This document shows positions 51,531-60,180 of a stretch of 64,000 nt of DNA, piece after piece (positions within the stretch are counted from its first letter, which is position 1; each line of letters opens with the position of its first letter). The notes under the pieces were generated by a model. It was not told the DNA's origin and did not search any database. It saw only the letters and a program-made list of their open reading frames with translations. A program made the translations under genes and the position numbers. This DNA comes from Nafulsella turpanensis ZLM-10. Lineage in GTDB: Bacteria > Bacteroidota > Bacteroidia > Cytophagales > Cyclobacteriaceae. The DNA lies in assembly GCF_000346615.1 (NCBI RefSeq), contig NZ_ANNU01000030.1, forward strand, positions 35,954 through 99,953, given 5' to 3'.

Positions 51531-52608
51531 ATGACAACTGAACAGTTGAAAGACTTGAAGGCGCGCGTTTCGGCCTTGAGGAGGTATCTTTGACTACGAT
51601 ACTAAAATTGCAGAAGTAAAAGAAGAAGAAACCATTACTACCCAGCCCGACTTCTGGGAAAACCCATCAGAAGCAGAAAAGGTGCTGAAGGAAATCCGCT
51701 CCAAAAAAGTGTGGACGAATAGCTTTGAGAAGGTGCAAACTGCTTTCGACGACCTGGCTACCTTATACGAATTTTACGAAGCCGGCGATGTGGAAGAGAA
51801 GGAGATAGCACAGGAGTACCAGAAAGTGCTGGACATACTCGAAGAGGTGGAGTATAAGAAGATGCTGAGTGCGGAAGAAGACCAGCTCAGCGCCATGGTT
51901 GAAATTAATCCCGGGGCCGGTGGTACCGAAAGCCAGGACTGGGCCGAAATTCTTATGCGGATGTATATTATGTGGGGGGAGAAAAGCGGCTTTACCGTTC
52001 GGCAGGTAAACTACCAGCCGGGCGAAGCTGCCGGTATTAAATCCGCTACCCTGGAATTCGATGGTGAATTTGCCTATGGTTACCTTAAGTCAGAAATTGG
52101 TGTACACCGCCTGGTGCGGATATCGCCTTTCGACTCCGGCGGGCGCAGGCATACCTCTTTTGCTTCGGTGTATGCTTACCCGGTAGTGGACGATACTATT
52201 GAAATAGAAGTAAACCCTGCCGATATTCGCTGGGATACTTTCCGCTCAGGCGGAGCAGGAGGGCAAAATGTGAACAAGGTGGAGACCGCAGTGCGTCTGC
52301 ATCATGCCCCTTCCGGCATAGTAGTGGAGTGCCAGCAGGAACGTTCTCAGCTTAAAAATAAGGAGCTGGCCATGAAAATGCTGAAGTCGCGCCTTTACCA
52401 GGAGGAAATTAATAAACGAAATGAGGAGCGCGACAGGATCGAAAGTACGAAGAAAAGAATTGACTTCGGCTCGCAAATCCGCAACTATGTGCTGCACCCC
52501 TACAAGCTCATTAAAGATGCCCGCACGGGCGTAGAACGCACAGATGTGCAGAATGTGCTGGACGGAGACCTTGACGACTACATAAAGGCATATTTAATGC
52601 AGCAATAG
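51531..52608 (+). CDS. prfB: peptide chain release factor 2 (programmed +1 frameshift)
   Basis: The full product needs joining 51531-51590 to 51592-52608 (358 residues). The first 20 codons ([20 protein letters not shown]) end at an in-frame TGA (51591-51593), and shifting +1 gives [13 protein letters not shown] and the rest of RF2. Later motifs confirm identity: [10 protein letters not shown] (stop-codon SPF motif) and [17 protein letters not shown] (GGQ catalytic motif). RF2 ends translation at UGA and UAA, and low RF2 raises its own frameshifting. A single-frame annotation would begin the protein too late. Confidence 0.96.
51579..51594 (+). promoter_or_regulatory. prfB programmed +1 frameshift site
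   Basis: AGGAGG (51579-51584), TAT, CTT TGA C: an internal Shine-Dalgarno-like sequence three bases before the slippery CTT followed by TGA, the classic RF2 autoregulation layout (canonical form AGGGGGTATCTTTGAC). Confidence 0.95.
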
Positions 52609-52639
52609 GTTTATGCTACTATGGTAGCAATTATAAAGA

Positions 52640-52690
52640 AAGGAGCTTCAAGGGCATTAAACCCCTGAAGCTCCTTTTTCTTTTCTTTAT
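52640..52690. terminator. bidirectional terminator between prfB and porin gene
   Basis: AAGGAGCTTCAAGGG and CCCCTGAAGCTCCTT form a 15-bp stem with one mismatch and a 7-nt loop, followed by TTTTCTTTTCTTT on the plus strand and TTCTTTAT on the minus strand. It serves both convergent genes. Confidence 0.82.
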
Positions 52691-52706
52691 TTGTAGTGTT
52701 GTGGGC

Positions 52707-53915
52707 TTAGAGACCCAGTTCCATCTGAAATCTCCATTGCCAGTATTCCTGCTGCTCAGGAGCCAGACTTTCATCAGTTAAGTAGCCAATATCAGACTGA
52801 ATCTTTATACGGTGCCCTCTGATGTATTTGCTGACACCAAACAAAAGCTCGGTTGTGGGCTGGTAGAAGGAAAGCACAAGCGGGTCGGGTTCGGTGGAGG
52901 AGTAGCGGGTATTTACACCCCAAAGGTTTGGCCAAACGTAGCCGCCCTGTATCATATAACCGTTACCTGTACCTACGGCAACTTCCTCCTCTTCAAACAT
53001 GGTAACAGGCTCATCAGTAAAAGTATTCATGTATTCTCCCATGAGCGACCAGCCTGCGTATTTAAAAATAAAGTCTGTAAAAAAAGTATTGATGTCCCTG
53101 TTCTCAAGCAGCAGCGAACCTCTCTGTCCTCTTTCACGGATAGCGTCATCGTTGTAGGAATAGCCGGCTCCTACAGAAAGTTTAGGGGTTTCCTCGCGCA
53201 GGAGGTCTCCCTCAAAATAGTCGCCACCACCTTCGAACCAGCCAAAAGGCAGCAGTTCTACTCTTTGGGTAACGGCAAGGTTCAGCTCTCCCTGGTTAAG
53301 GTCCTGAGAAGCTGAGAGGATATTGCGGCCTTCTCCATTAGTAAGAGCACCTGCATAGCGGAAGCCTAACTGTCCTAACGATTCTTCGTACTCCAGTAGC
53401 AGGCCAACATCCCGGTCGAGGTTAAATTCTGAATTAAGAAGGCTTCGATCCACCAGGGCCATGGCCTGGCTGCTGATTACCCGCTGGCGGTTGCCGGGTA
53501 GTTTAAACTGGCCAAAGCTCAGGGCAAGGCTGGGGCTGAGAGCGTACTGGATGTAAGCATCGTAGAGGATGTTGGCCGTATTATTCAGCGATTCCCTCAG
53601 GTCGTTGCTGCTAAAGCCTAGCTCCAGCTTAAAACTCAGGCGGGGGTCTATTACATAACCTGAGGCTTTGAGGCGGAGGCGGCGTAGCCTGAACTCTGCC
53701 TCGGTAGGAGTAAGTCCGTCAGAGTAAATGGAACTGACATCCAGCCGGCTTTGAATGCGTGCTCCAAACTGGATCTGGCTGCTGGTATCTGGTGCGTAAA
53801 AAATTACGCCATCTGCGGCAGGGTAAGTAAGTGCTTTTTGTGCCTGGGCAGGTTTAGCCTGCCAGAGGAGCAGGCATAATAAAAATATGGCTCCGGGTAA
53901 GTGTTTGTTTTCCAT
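52707..53915 (-). CDS. phosphate-selective porin (OprP/OprO-like)
   Basis: 402 residues with a signal peptide (FLLCLLLWQAKPAQA). Porin_O_P pattern: IQFGARIQSRLDVSSIY, FRLRRLRLKASGYVID, LSFKLELGFSSNDL and YIQYALSPSLALSFGQFKLP; the barrel ends in WRFQMELGL with a near-terminal aromatic. OprP-like porins admit phosphate and other small anions across the outer membrane, typically under phosphate starvation. Upstream direct repeats resemble a PHO-box layout. The sequence does not prove the anion. Confidence 0.85.
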   Translation of the reverse strand: MENKHLPGAIFLLCLLLWQAKPAQAQKALTYPAADGVIFYAPDTSSQIQFGARIQSRLDVSSIYSDGLTPTEAEFRLRRLRLKASGYVIDPRLSFKLELGFSSNDLRESLNNTANILYDAYIQYALSPSLALSFGQFKLPGNRQRVISSQAMALVDRSLLNSEFNLDRDVGLLLEYEESLGQLGFRYAGALTNGEGRNILSASQDLNQGELNLAVTQRVELLPFGWFEGGGDYFEGDLLREETPKLSVGAGYSYNDDAIRERGQRGSLLLENRDINTFFTDFIFKYAGWSLMGEYMNTFTDEPVTMFEEEEVAVGTGNGYMIQGGYVWPNLWGVNTRYSSTEPDPLVLSFYQPTTELLFGVSKYIRGHRIKIQSDIGYLTDESLAPEQQEYWQWRFQMELGL

Positions 53916-53920
53916 GCTCC

Positions 53921-53928
53921 CAAAATTA
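53921..53928 (-). promoter_or_regulatory. -7 promoter element of the porin gene
   Basis: TAATTTTG on the minus strand, a perfect TAnnTTTG, with 5 nt (GGAGC) before the ATG at 53915. No clear -33 TTTG, which would suit an activator-dependent promoter given the repeats upstream. Confidence 0.45.
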
Positions 53929-53961
53929 AAAAATTACGGAATTATGAAGCTATTTTTATCG

Positions 53962-53999
53962 ATTTGTTAAGATTATGTATTTGTTAAGAAATAGTTAAG
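53962..53999 (-). promoter_or_regulatory. CTTAAC direct repeats upstream of the porin gene
   Basis: On the minus strand CTTAAC occurs three times: at 53999-53994, 53988-53983 (as CTTAACAAAT) and 53971-53966 (as CTTAACAAAT). The first two start 11 bp apart, the spacing of PhoB-type half sites in Proteobacteria, and the third 17 bp on. They begin directly after the stop of the next minus gene. Confidence 0.45.
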
Positions 54000-54938
54000 C
54001 TATAGTTTGTGCTTCTGCATCCAGCGAAGAATCAGCTGAAAATGGTCGCGGGTTGCATCTGGGTGAGTCAGGAGGTTAATGTGGTCGTAATCGTGGAGAA
54101 AGCCCTCCTTTTTACCGATAATTTGTAGTTTTGCTCTGTCCGAACCTGTTTCTGCTATCAGGCGGGCAACATCCTTATAGTGTCCCAGTACTTTGTCGTT
54201 GGCACCCGTGAGGTAAAGTGCAGGAGGGAGGCCTTTTTTCTTTAAAGCCTTTTTATAGTTGAAACCATCGTGCCAGTCGAGCCATTCCTTATCGGCTACC
54301 CAGCGAAAAGTTTCGCGGTAAGAGCGGGCCGATTCACTTTCTGAACCAATGCGGAACCTTTTTCCCGGCAAATAGCCATAGTGCTTCACGAGCAGGCGCG
54401 AAAGGAAGTTCCAGCCAAAATCGATTTGCAGGAGTTTTTTAAAGTTAAAAATGCTAATGTGGCGCTTGGAACCAAAGAATACCATACTTGTTACGCGTGC
54501 AGCAGGTGTATGGCGGGCCAGCCAAGCAAGCATTAATACCCCACCCCAGGAGTGGGCAATCCAGTGCTGGGGCTGTGGGCCTTTTATTTCAATTATTTTG
54601 CTGAGGTAGGCGGCAAAGTCTTTCTCCAGTATTTCACTTAAACCCCATTTGCTTGTGGCATCTACTTTTGGAGTACTTTTGCCTCTTCCCCGTAAATCGA
54701 CCACAAAAACGTTATAACCTTGTTTAGCCAGAAAAGGGGCCAGCCCTTTACCGGAAGAGGAGTAAAAAATATGGCCATCTTCCACGGAGCCATGGACCAT
54801 CCACACTGCTGGCCCATTGGTATGGTGGTAAAAACGGCGGAGGTGGAGCTTTTGCTCACCCACGGTAGTATAGATGGATTCCTGCCGGAGTGCTGTCTTT
54901 TCTAAGCTGGAAGAATTTTCCCTTTTAATGTTATGCAT
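54000..54938 (-). CDS. alpha/beta hydrolase
   Basis: 312 residues, no signal peptide. Oxyanion region VWMVHGSVEDGHIF, DLRGRGKSTP, the nucleophile elbow AHSWGGVLML, the acid in YLTGANDKVLG and the His in LHDYDHINLLTHP. A cytoplasmic serine hydrolase of the broad family, with substrate unknown. The stop codon abuts the repeat block upstream of the porin gene. The TACTTTTG element near its start suggests its own promoter. Confidence 0.85.
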   Translation of the reverse strand: MHNIKRENSSSLEKTALRQESIYTTVGEQKLHLRRFYHHTNGPAVWMVHGSVEDGHIFYSSSGKGLAPFLAKQGYNVFVVDLRGRGKSTPKVDATSKWGLSEILEKDFAAYLSKIIEIKGPQPQHWIAHSWGGVLMLAWLARHTPAARVTSMVFFGSKRHISIFNFKKLLQIDFGWNFLSRLLVKHYGYLPGKRFRIGSESESARSYRETFRWVADKEWLDWHDGFNYKKALKKKGLPPALYLTGANDKVLGHYKDVARLIAETGSDRAKLQIIGKKEGFLHDYDHINLLTHPDATRDHFQLILRWMQKHKL

Positions 54939-54943
54939 GCATA

Positions 54944-54951
54944 CAAAAGTA
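54944..54951 (-). promoter_or_regulatory. -7 promoter element of the alpha/beta hydrolase gene
   Basis: TACTTTTG on the minus strand is a perfect TAnnTTTG with 5 nt before the ATG at 54938. A TTTG lies upstream at a longer than usual spacing of 25 nt. Confidence 0.45.
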
Positions 54952-55000
54952 AAACATTTAGTGTAGATAGTGCAGTCAAACAGCCTTAAAATGGAAGCAT

Positions 55001-55030
55001 AAAAAAGCTCCTGTTAAAAACAGGAGCCTT
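55001..55030 (-). terminator. terminator after the DJ-1/PfpI gene
   Basis: GCTCCTGTT and AACAGGAGC with a 3-nt loop; on the minus strand the stem is followed by TTTTTT. It ends the minus-strand gene stopping at 55071. Confidence 0.75.
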
Positions 55031-55070
55031 TTCTAACTTAACATTTTCATACATACATCATCATATTCTG

Positions 55071-55634
55071 CTAGGCAGTTTGTTCATCATGAACTCCTTC
55101 ACAGAATTCTTCAATCATTTTTCGGCAAAAGGCAGGCAGGTCATCGGGGTTTCGGCTGGTTACCAGTCCCTCATCCACTACTACTTCCTCATCTACCCAA
55201 TTGGCACCGGCATTTTTAAGGTCGGTTTTAATGGAAGGATAAGAAGTAAGGGTTCGGCCTTTTACCACATCGGCCTCAATCATGGTCCAGGGGCCGTGAC
55301 AAATGGCGGCTACGGGTTTCCCCTGCTCAAAAAAGTCGCGGACAAAACTAACTGCATCTTTGTCCACCCGCAGTTTATCGGGGTTAATCTGCCCGCCGGG
55401 TAGTACCAGGCCATGGTAATCTTCGGCCTTCACTTCTGTTACTTTCTTATCGACCGGAAACTCCTTGTCCCAGTGGTCATGGTCCCAGCCTTTTATTTTG
55501 CCATCTTTAATACTAACTGTATGTACTTCGGCACCCTCTTTTTCGAGCTGGCGCTTAGGTTCTGTAAATTCTACCTGTTCCACACCGTCAGTTGCCAGTA
55601 TAGCTATTTTTTTTCCTTTCAATATATCTGCCAT
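55071..55634 (-). CDS. DJ-1/PfpI (type 1 glutamine amidotransferase-like) protein
   Basis: 187 residues from the ATG at 55634; a TTG two codons upstream is in frame. PfpI/YhbO subfamily: KKIAILATDGVEQVEFTEP, GLVLPGGQINPDKLR and the nucleophile elbow AAICHGPW (Cys-His). Members have been described as proteases, chaperones and protein deglycases acting on glyoxal-type damage; the last activity is debated. Cytoplasmic and stress-related by family knowledge. Confidence 0.9.
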   Translation of the reverse strand: MADILKGKKIAILATDGVEQVEFTEPKRQLEKEGAEVHTVSIKDGKIKGWDHDHWDKEFPVDKKVTEVKAEDYHGLVLPGGQINPDKLRVDKDAVSFVRDFFEQGKPVAAICHGPWTMIEADVVKGRTLTSYPSIKTDLKNAGANWVDEEVVVDEGLVTSRNPDDLPAFCRKMIEEFCEGVHDEQTA

Positions 55635-55754
55635 AATCAATTTTATTTCAGTTCAACTTACCTGATTTTACGACCATAATCCGGGAGGGTTTTTGTTAGC
55701 AGGCATAAACTTATCCATCTCATGTCCGGTTATGGCTAAGGATTGAACAGAGAT

Positions 55755-56813
55755 ATGGAAGGAAAGAAAAGAAGAAAGCTGATATATGTTACTGATGAGC
55801 AGCCAGGTTACCGGCGAAAGAAGCATGGACGAGGGCATGTTTACTTCGATATGGATGGGCACAAAATAAACAAGAGTGTAATGGTAGAGCGCCTGGAAAA
55901 GCTGCCTATTCCGCCTATGTGGGATGATGTGTGGATTTGCCAGAAGGAGAACGGGCACCTGCAGGTAACGGGTTTTGATGAGAAAGGAAGGAAGCAGTAT
56001 CTGTATCATCCGGATTGGGTGACCTACCGGAATGCCAATAAGTTCAATAAACTTATTGATTTTGCGAAAGAACTGCCCTCCATCAGAAAGAGGGTGCAGC
56101 AGGACCTGCAGCAGGAAGAATGGACAAAGGAGCGGGTACTTGCGCTGGTAGTGAGTGTGCTCGACGAAGCCTATATCCGAATCGGGAATAAGGCTTACCT
56201 GGAAGAAAATAATACCTATGGACTTACTACCCTGCGGCGGAAGCACTTAAAAGTAGAAGGAGAGGAAGCTGTTTTTCAGTATAAAGCGAAAAGTGGCAAG
56301 GAGCGGGAAGTTAATATTGATGATAAAGAACTGGTAGCGCTCATCAGGGAATGTAGCGAATTGCCTGGCTATGAGATTTTCCGCTATCGGGAAAACGGAA
56401 AAGGAAAGGCGGTTGATTCGGAGGATGTAAATGATTACCTGCACGAAATAGCAGGTGAGGAATTTAGCAGTAAGGATTTTCGTACCTGGGGTGGTACTGT
56501 TTCGGCGGTGGAAGAGTTAGAAGCAGCTTTGGCTGAAGCAGAGGAGTACCCCAGGAAAAAACTTATGAGCACTCTCGTGCAAAGAGTGGCCGACAGATTA
56601 GGAAATACCCCTGCGGTCTGCAGAGAATATTATATACATCCGGCCATATTGGAGGCAGCGGAAGATGGCCGCCTGGAGCAGGCGGTTAAACGGAGCCGGG
56701 CCGAAAAAAAAGATGAGTATGATTTAGATAAGCATGAAAAGATTGCCCTAAGGCTGTTAAAAGAATATTCCAGGGAGCACGAGATAAAGCCCGTTTTAAA
56801 AGGCCAAAAATAA
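55755..56813 (+). CDS. DNA topoisomerase IB (poxvirus/bacterial type)
   Basis: 352 residues from the ATG at 55755; a TTG four codons upstream is in frame. Active-site residues are visible: Arg in YGLTTLRRKHL, Lys in YKAKSGKEREV, Arg in SSKDFRTWGGT and the nucleophilic Tyr in CREYYIHPAI (relatives have REYIHP). The enzyme relaxes supercoils by nicking one strand through a 3'-phosphotyrosine. It occurs patchily in bacteria. The gene lies divergent from the DJ-1 gene and ends at a strong terminator. Confidence 0.93.
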   Translation: MEGKKRRKLIYVTDEQPGYRRKKHGRGHVYFDMDGHKINKSVMVERLEKLPIPPMWDDVWICQKENGHLQVTGFDEKGRKQYLYHPDWVTYRNANKFNKLIDFAKELPSIRKRVQQDLQQEEWTKERVLALVVSVLDEAYIRIGNKAYLEENNTYGLTTLRRKHLKVEGEEAVFQYKAKSGKEREVNIDDKELVALIRECSELPGYEIFRYRENGKGKAVDSEDVNDYLHEIAGEEFSSKDFRTWGGTVSAVEELEAALAEAEEYPRKKLMSTLVQRVADRLGNTPAVCREYYIHPAILEAAEDGRLEQAVKRSRAEKKDEYDLDKHEKIALRLLKEYSREHEIKPVLKGQK

Positions 56814-56843
56814 AAGGGAGCCCCAGTAACAACGGCTCCCTTT
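56812..56843. terminator. bidirectional terminator
   Basis: AAAGGGAGCC and GGCTCCCTTT, a perfect 10-bp stem with an 11-nt loop, between convergent topoisomerase IB and YqaE genes, with A/T-rich flanks on both sides. Confidence 0.8.
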
Positions 56844-56866
56844 CATTTTATGGTTAATTGGTTTTA

Positions 56867-57040
56867 TTATCTGCTGTATGAGGTTGAACGGCTTAGCACG
56901 ATAAATGCGTGAATTACGCCGGGTAACCACCCAATAATGGTTAGTAACACGTTCAACCAGAACTTGCCACCTAAACCATAGCGCATGGCTACTCCTGCCG
57001 GTGGCAGTATAATAGCTAGTATTATTTCTAAAAGTGTCAT
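56867..57040 (-). CDS. YqaE/Pmp3 family small membrane protein
   Basis: A 57-residue protein: MTLLEIILAIILPPAGVAMR, YGLGGKFWLNVLLTIIGWLP, GVIHAFIVLSRSTSYSR. The Pmp3 signature is intact (two helices with the LPPxGV turn, a Gly-rich loop and the WLPGxIHA second helix). Pmp3/YqaE proteins are stress-induced membrane proteins affecting membrane potential and ion leakage in yeast and plants; the bacterial role is unclear. It is convergent with topoisomerase IB. Confidence 0.93.
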   Translation of the reverse strand: MTLLEIILAIILPPAGVAMRYGLGGKFWLNVLLTIIGWLPGVIHAFIVLSRSTSYSR

Positions 57041-57363
57041 AACTAAATAGGTTTAGTTCAAAAAATATTTGTCCTATTCTACGTAAGTATAACAGTTTGG
57101 TTTTCAGCAAGTAAGAAAGTTGATATCTTTATACGCCCGCTTACGTACGCTAAAGAAGGCCTTTGATACGCTCCAAGCTTGTTTTCTGATAAGGAAAAAA
57201 GCCATTAAAGGGTAATGTTACATTTATAAATAGGCGAAAAAATAAAAGAAACTTACCTTTAGGCACAATATTTCTGCCGTCAAACAGAAATGTTGTGGAA
57301 TTTGGTTCAGTATTTGTTATACTACATAAAAAAAATTGCCTTATATGTTATAAATTTACACTC
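57041..57363. other. 323-bp intergenic region, nothing recognised
   Basis: AT-rich. A short TTTCTG/CAGAAA inverted repeat lies near 57269-57288. No ORF, RNA gene or promoter of convincing quality was seen. Confidence 0.5.
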
Positions 57364-57753
57364 ATGAAGATGAAGAAAGTATTTTTGTTGTTAATGCTGG
57401 TAGTCCTGCCCGTTTCGGGGCTTATGGCGCAATCTTCGTCCGAAAATCAGACACAAAAGCCGAGAGAGTTCTCTTTCTTTGAAGACAAGGTACTGGAACC
57501 AAGAAGCGATATTAAGCTGTTTCCCAACCCTGCTGTCGATTACCTGATTATAGAACTGAAGGATCCTTCCATGGTGTCGGTAAATTTTGAGCTGAATAAT
57601 ATTCTTGGAAATACCTACAGTCTCAGAAGCGAGAAGATGAGCGGAAACCGCTATAAATTTTATGTGAAAGACCTTTCGCCAGGCTATTATTTTCTAACGG
57701 TGAAGGATGCAAATACCGGCTATAAACGTGCGTACCGCTTTGTGAAAAAATAG
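57364..57753 (+). CDS. minimal exported protein with a type IX (Por) sorting domain
   Basis: 129 residues from the ATG at 57364 (MKMKKVFLLLMLVVLPVSGL, signal peptide cut near MAQ). After about 30 residues of low-complexity linker the whole remaining protein is a type IX C-terminal domain: LFPNPAVDYLIIELKD, NILGNTYSLRSEKM, LSPGYYFLTVKD, RFVKK. Normally this beta-sandwich directs larger cargo to the cell surface and is then cut off. Here there is no cargo domain, so it may be a carrier stub, a decayed cargo gene or a small adaptor of the secretion system. Confidence 0.85.
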   Translation: MKMKKVFLLLMLVVLPVSGLMAQSSSENQTQKPREFSFFEDKVLEPRSDIKLFPNPAVDYLIIELKDPSMVSVNFELNNILGNTYSLRSEKMSGNRYKFYVKDLSPGYYFLTVKDANTGYKRAYRFVKK

Positions 57754-57890
57754 TCGGCCATGAAAGCTGCTGGCCAGTATTTAATATAAAGATTCTGAAG
57801 AGGTGAGGAGCATGAGGTTCTCACCTTTCTTTTTGCCTCTGCCTTTCAGGAAAGCAGCTATTTCTTCTAAAATCAGATTCAGTATTTCTG

Positions 57891-58010
57891 TTATCGCAAG
57901 TGAGCGCTCATACCACCATCCACAACGAGAGATGGCCAGTGATATAGCTAGTGTCATCGGAGCAAAGCTACAGAATAATTTCAGCTGCCTCCTTAGCAGT
58001 ATAGGGCTTG
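57891..58010 (-). pseudogene. 3' remnant of a short-chain dehydrogenase gene
   Basis: Minus-strand frame: KEAAEIIL, stop, LCSDDTSYITGH, frameshift, SLVVDGGMSAHLR, stop. This is the C-terminal tail of a classical SDR (LxSD..YITGH..VVDGG motif) with one nonsense codon and one frameshift. The catalytic part is missing. The rest of 57754-58147 has no other recognisable content. Confidence 0.8.
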
Positions 58011-58147
58011 AGAAGTAATAGAAAAGTAAATATTCCCCCTCCTTGGCGTCTACCCGTCCTTCTGTATTTATTTCAAAAATCGATTGTAGCAAATAAATAC
58101 GGAACCACCACTTCAGTTCTTTTTAATCATCAGCAATGGTAAAAAAA

Positions 58148-58171
58148 AGCCCCGGCAAATTTGCCGGGGCT
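58148..58171 (-). terminator. intrinsic terminator after rny
   Basis: A perfect 12-bp palindromic stem (AGCCCCGGCAAA and its complement) followed on the minus strand by eight T. It ends the pheT-zapA-rny gene cluster. Confidence 0.9.
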
Positions 58172-58193
58172 CCTTATTTATTCTGGTTCGTTG

Positions 58194-59759
58194 CTATTTG
58201 GCATAAGCGACAGAGCGCATTTCGCGGATAACCGTTACTTTTATCTGGCCGGGGTACTGCATGTCTTTTTCAATTTTCTGTGAAATCTCGAAGGAGAGCA
58301 GACCTGCCCGCTCATCATTTACATTTTCGGCATCAACCATAATTCTTAATTCACGACCAGCCTGAATGGCGTAGCACTTATTCACACCATCGAAGCTCAA
58401 AGCCAGTTCTTCCAGGTCTTTGAGGCGCTGAATATAGCTTTCCATTACTTCGCGACGGGCACCAGGGCGGGAGCCGGAGATGGCATCACAGGCCTGAATA
58501 ATCGGCGATATCATGGAGGTCATTTCAATTTCGTCGTGGTGAGCACCAATGGCATTACAAACTTCCGGATTTTCCTTGTATTTCTCTGCCAGCTGCATAC
58601 CCAGGATAGCGTGCGGTAGCTCCGGCTCTTCCGGCCATACTTTACCAATATCATGTAAAAGACCGGCACGCTTCGCCAGCTTCGCATTCAGTCCAAGCTC
58701 AGCTGCCAAAGTGGCACAAAGCTTGGCTACTTCGCGGCTGTGCTGGAGCAGGTTCTGGCCATAAGAGGAACGGAAGCGCATACGACCTACCATCTTAATC
58801 AGCTCCGGGTGCAGGCCATGGATGCCCAGGTCAATAACGGTACGCTCGCCTATTTCCACGATTTCATCTTCAATGTTTTTAGTGGTTTTGGCTACAATTT
58901 CCTCGATGCGGGCCGGGTGTATACGGCCGTCGGTAACCAGGCGGTGCAGCGACAGGCGGGCAATTTCGCGGCGAACGGGGTCGAAGCCTGAAATAATAAT
59001 CGCCTCCGGGGTATCGTCAACAATAATTTCCACCCCTGTAGAGGCTTCAAGAGCACGGATGTTTCGTCCTTCGCGACCAATGATTTTGCCCTTAATGTCG
59101 TCGCTTTCAATATTGAATACCGATACACAGTTTTCAATGGCATGCTCTGTTGCGGTACGCTGAATCGTTTCCAGTACCACCTTTTTAGCCTCTTTGGTAG
59201 CAGTAAGCTTTGCTTCTTCAATAATATCCTTAATATGCGACGAGGCCTTGGTACGGGCTTCATCTTTTAAGGTTTCTATCAGCTGGTTACGAGCCTCTTC
59301 GGCGGTAAGGTTAGCCGCCTTTTCAAGAATGGAAATCTGTTGCTCTTTAAGCTTCTCGGACTCTTCGCGACGTCGGCGGGCTATTTCCGTTTGCTCTTCC
59401 AGTTCGCTTTTTTGCTTGTCGAGCTCTTTTTCCTGGCGGTTTACTTTTTCGAGTTGTTGCTTTAGCTGCTGCTCTCTCTGCTTCAGCTTATTCTCATTAT
59501 TGCTGAGAATATTTTTCTTACGGTTTACCTCTTCTTCAAAATCTGCTTTAAGCTTCAGGTATTTTTCCTTTGCCTGCAGCATTTTGTCTTTTTTAATGCT
59601 CTCGCTGCTGGCTTCCGCTTCTTTGATAATAAGGGCTGCTCTCTCTTTTGCGTCTTCTTCTCGCTGCTTATATACTTTTTGTAAAAGCATACGCCCGATA
59701 AAGATACCTGCTGCCAGCGCTACAATGGCGGTGAGCAGGACATATATGGCTACTTCCAT
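58194..59759 (-). CDS. rny: ribonuclease Y
   Basis: 521 residues. An N-terminal membrane anchor ([19 protein letters not shown]) is followed by a long coiled coil (about 25-200), a KH domain with [17 protein letters not shown] (GxxG), and an HD domain with [16 protein letters not shown] and HDIGKV. RNase Y starts mRNA decay by endonucleolytic cleavage at the membrane. It is the last of four minus-strand genes; the 111-bp gap before it may hold a separate promoter. Confidence 0.95.
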   Translation of the reverse strand: MEVAIYVLLTAIVALAAGIFIGRMLLQKVYKQREEDAKERAALIIKEAEASSESIKKDKMLQAKEKYLKLKADFEEEVNRKKNILSNNENKLKQREQQLKQQLEKVNRQEKELDKQKSELEEQTEIARRRREESEKLKEQQISILEKAANLTAEEARNQLIETLKDEARTKASSHIKDIIEEAKLTATKEAKKVVLETIQRTATEHAIENCVSVFNIESDDIKGKIIGREGRNIRALEASTGVEIIVDDTPEAIIISGFDPVRREIARLSLHRLVTDGRIHPARIEEIVAKTTKNIEDEIVEIGERTVIDLGIHGLHPELIKMVGRMRFRSSYGQNLLQHSREVAKLCATLAAELGLNAKLAKRAGLLHDIGKVWPEEPELPHAILGMQLAEKYKENPEVCNAIGAHHDEIEMTSMISPIIQACDAISGSRPGARREVMESYIQRLKDLEELALSFDGVNKCYAIQAGRELRIMVDAENVNDERAGLLSFEISQKIEKDMQYPGQIKVTVIREMRSVAYAK

Positions 59760-59870
59760 GTTGAGTTTGTTAAACTATGATTAATTTATTGATATAGTTA
59801 ACAATAAATGGAGGCAACTGCAGAGTGCAAAATTAAGTGCTACATAAAAAGTATGACAGGTGGATCTGTT

Positions 59871-60161
59871 TTACTGTAAAGCCTCGTTAATCAGGGCATT
59901 CAGCTGGTCTATTTTTGCGCTCATGCCTGTATCCTCAGGGAGACTTTCCGGAATGGAGGCCCCCATTTGTTCTACAACACAATCGAACGCCACCATGGCC
60001 AGGAGGTCCTGCTTATCATTAATTCCGAAGCGGTTCCGGTAAGTCCGAATCCGTTCGTTTATGATTTTGCCTGCCTTACGTATTTTTTCCTCATCTTCCG
60101 CGCTTACCTTCATGGGGTACTCGCGGTCGCCGATCTTTAAGCGGATGGAAAGTTCTGCCAT
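59871..60161 (-). CDS. zapA: cell division protein ZapA
   Basis: 96 residues: LSIRLKIGDREYPMKVSAED start and MVAFDCVVEQ coiled-coil segment. ZapA forms tetramers that bundle FtsZ filaments at the Z ring. It is 19 bp after the small coiled-coil gene that links it to pheT. Confidence 0.9.
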   Translation of the reverse strand: MAELSIRLKIGDREYPMKVSAEDEEKIRKAGKIINERIRTYRNRFGINDKQDLLAMVAFDCVVEQMGASIPESLPEDTGMSAKIDQLNALINEALQ

Positions 60162-60180
60162 AGAAAACCTTCTAAATTTA

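Noticed and set aside
56796..57110. 104-residue minus ORF over the YqaE gene
   Set aside because: It is in another frame from the clear 57-residue Pmp3 protein and covers the terminator; no protein-like pattern.
57781..58092. 103-residue minus ORF near the rny terminator
   Set aside because: It reads across the frameshifts of an SDR remnant and has no coherent fold; the SDR reading explains the sequence.
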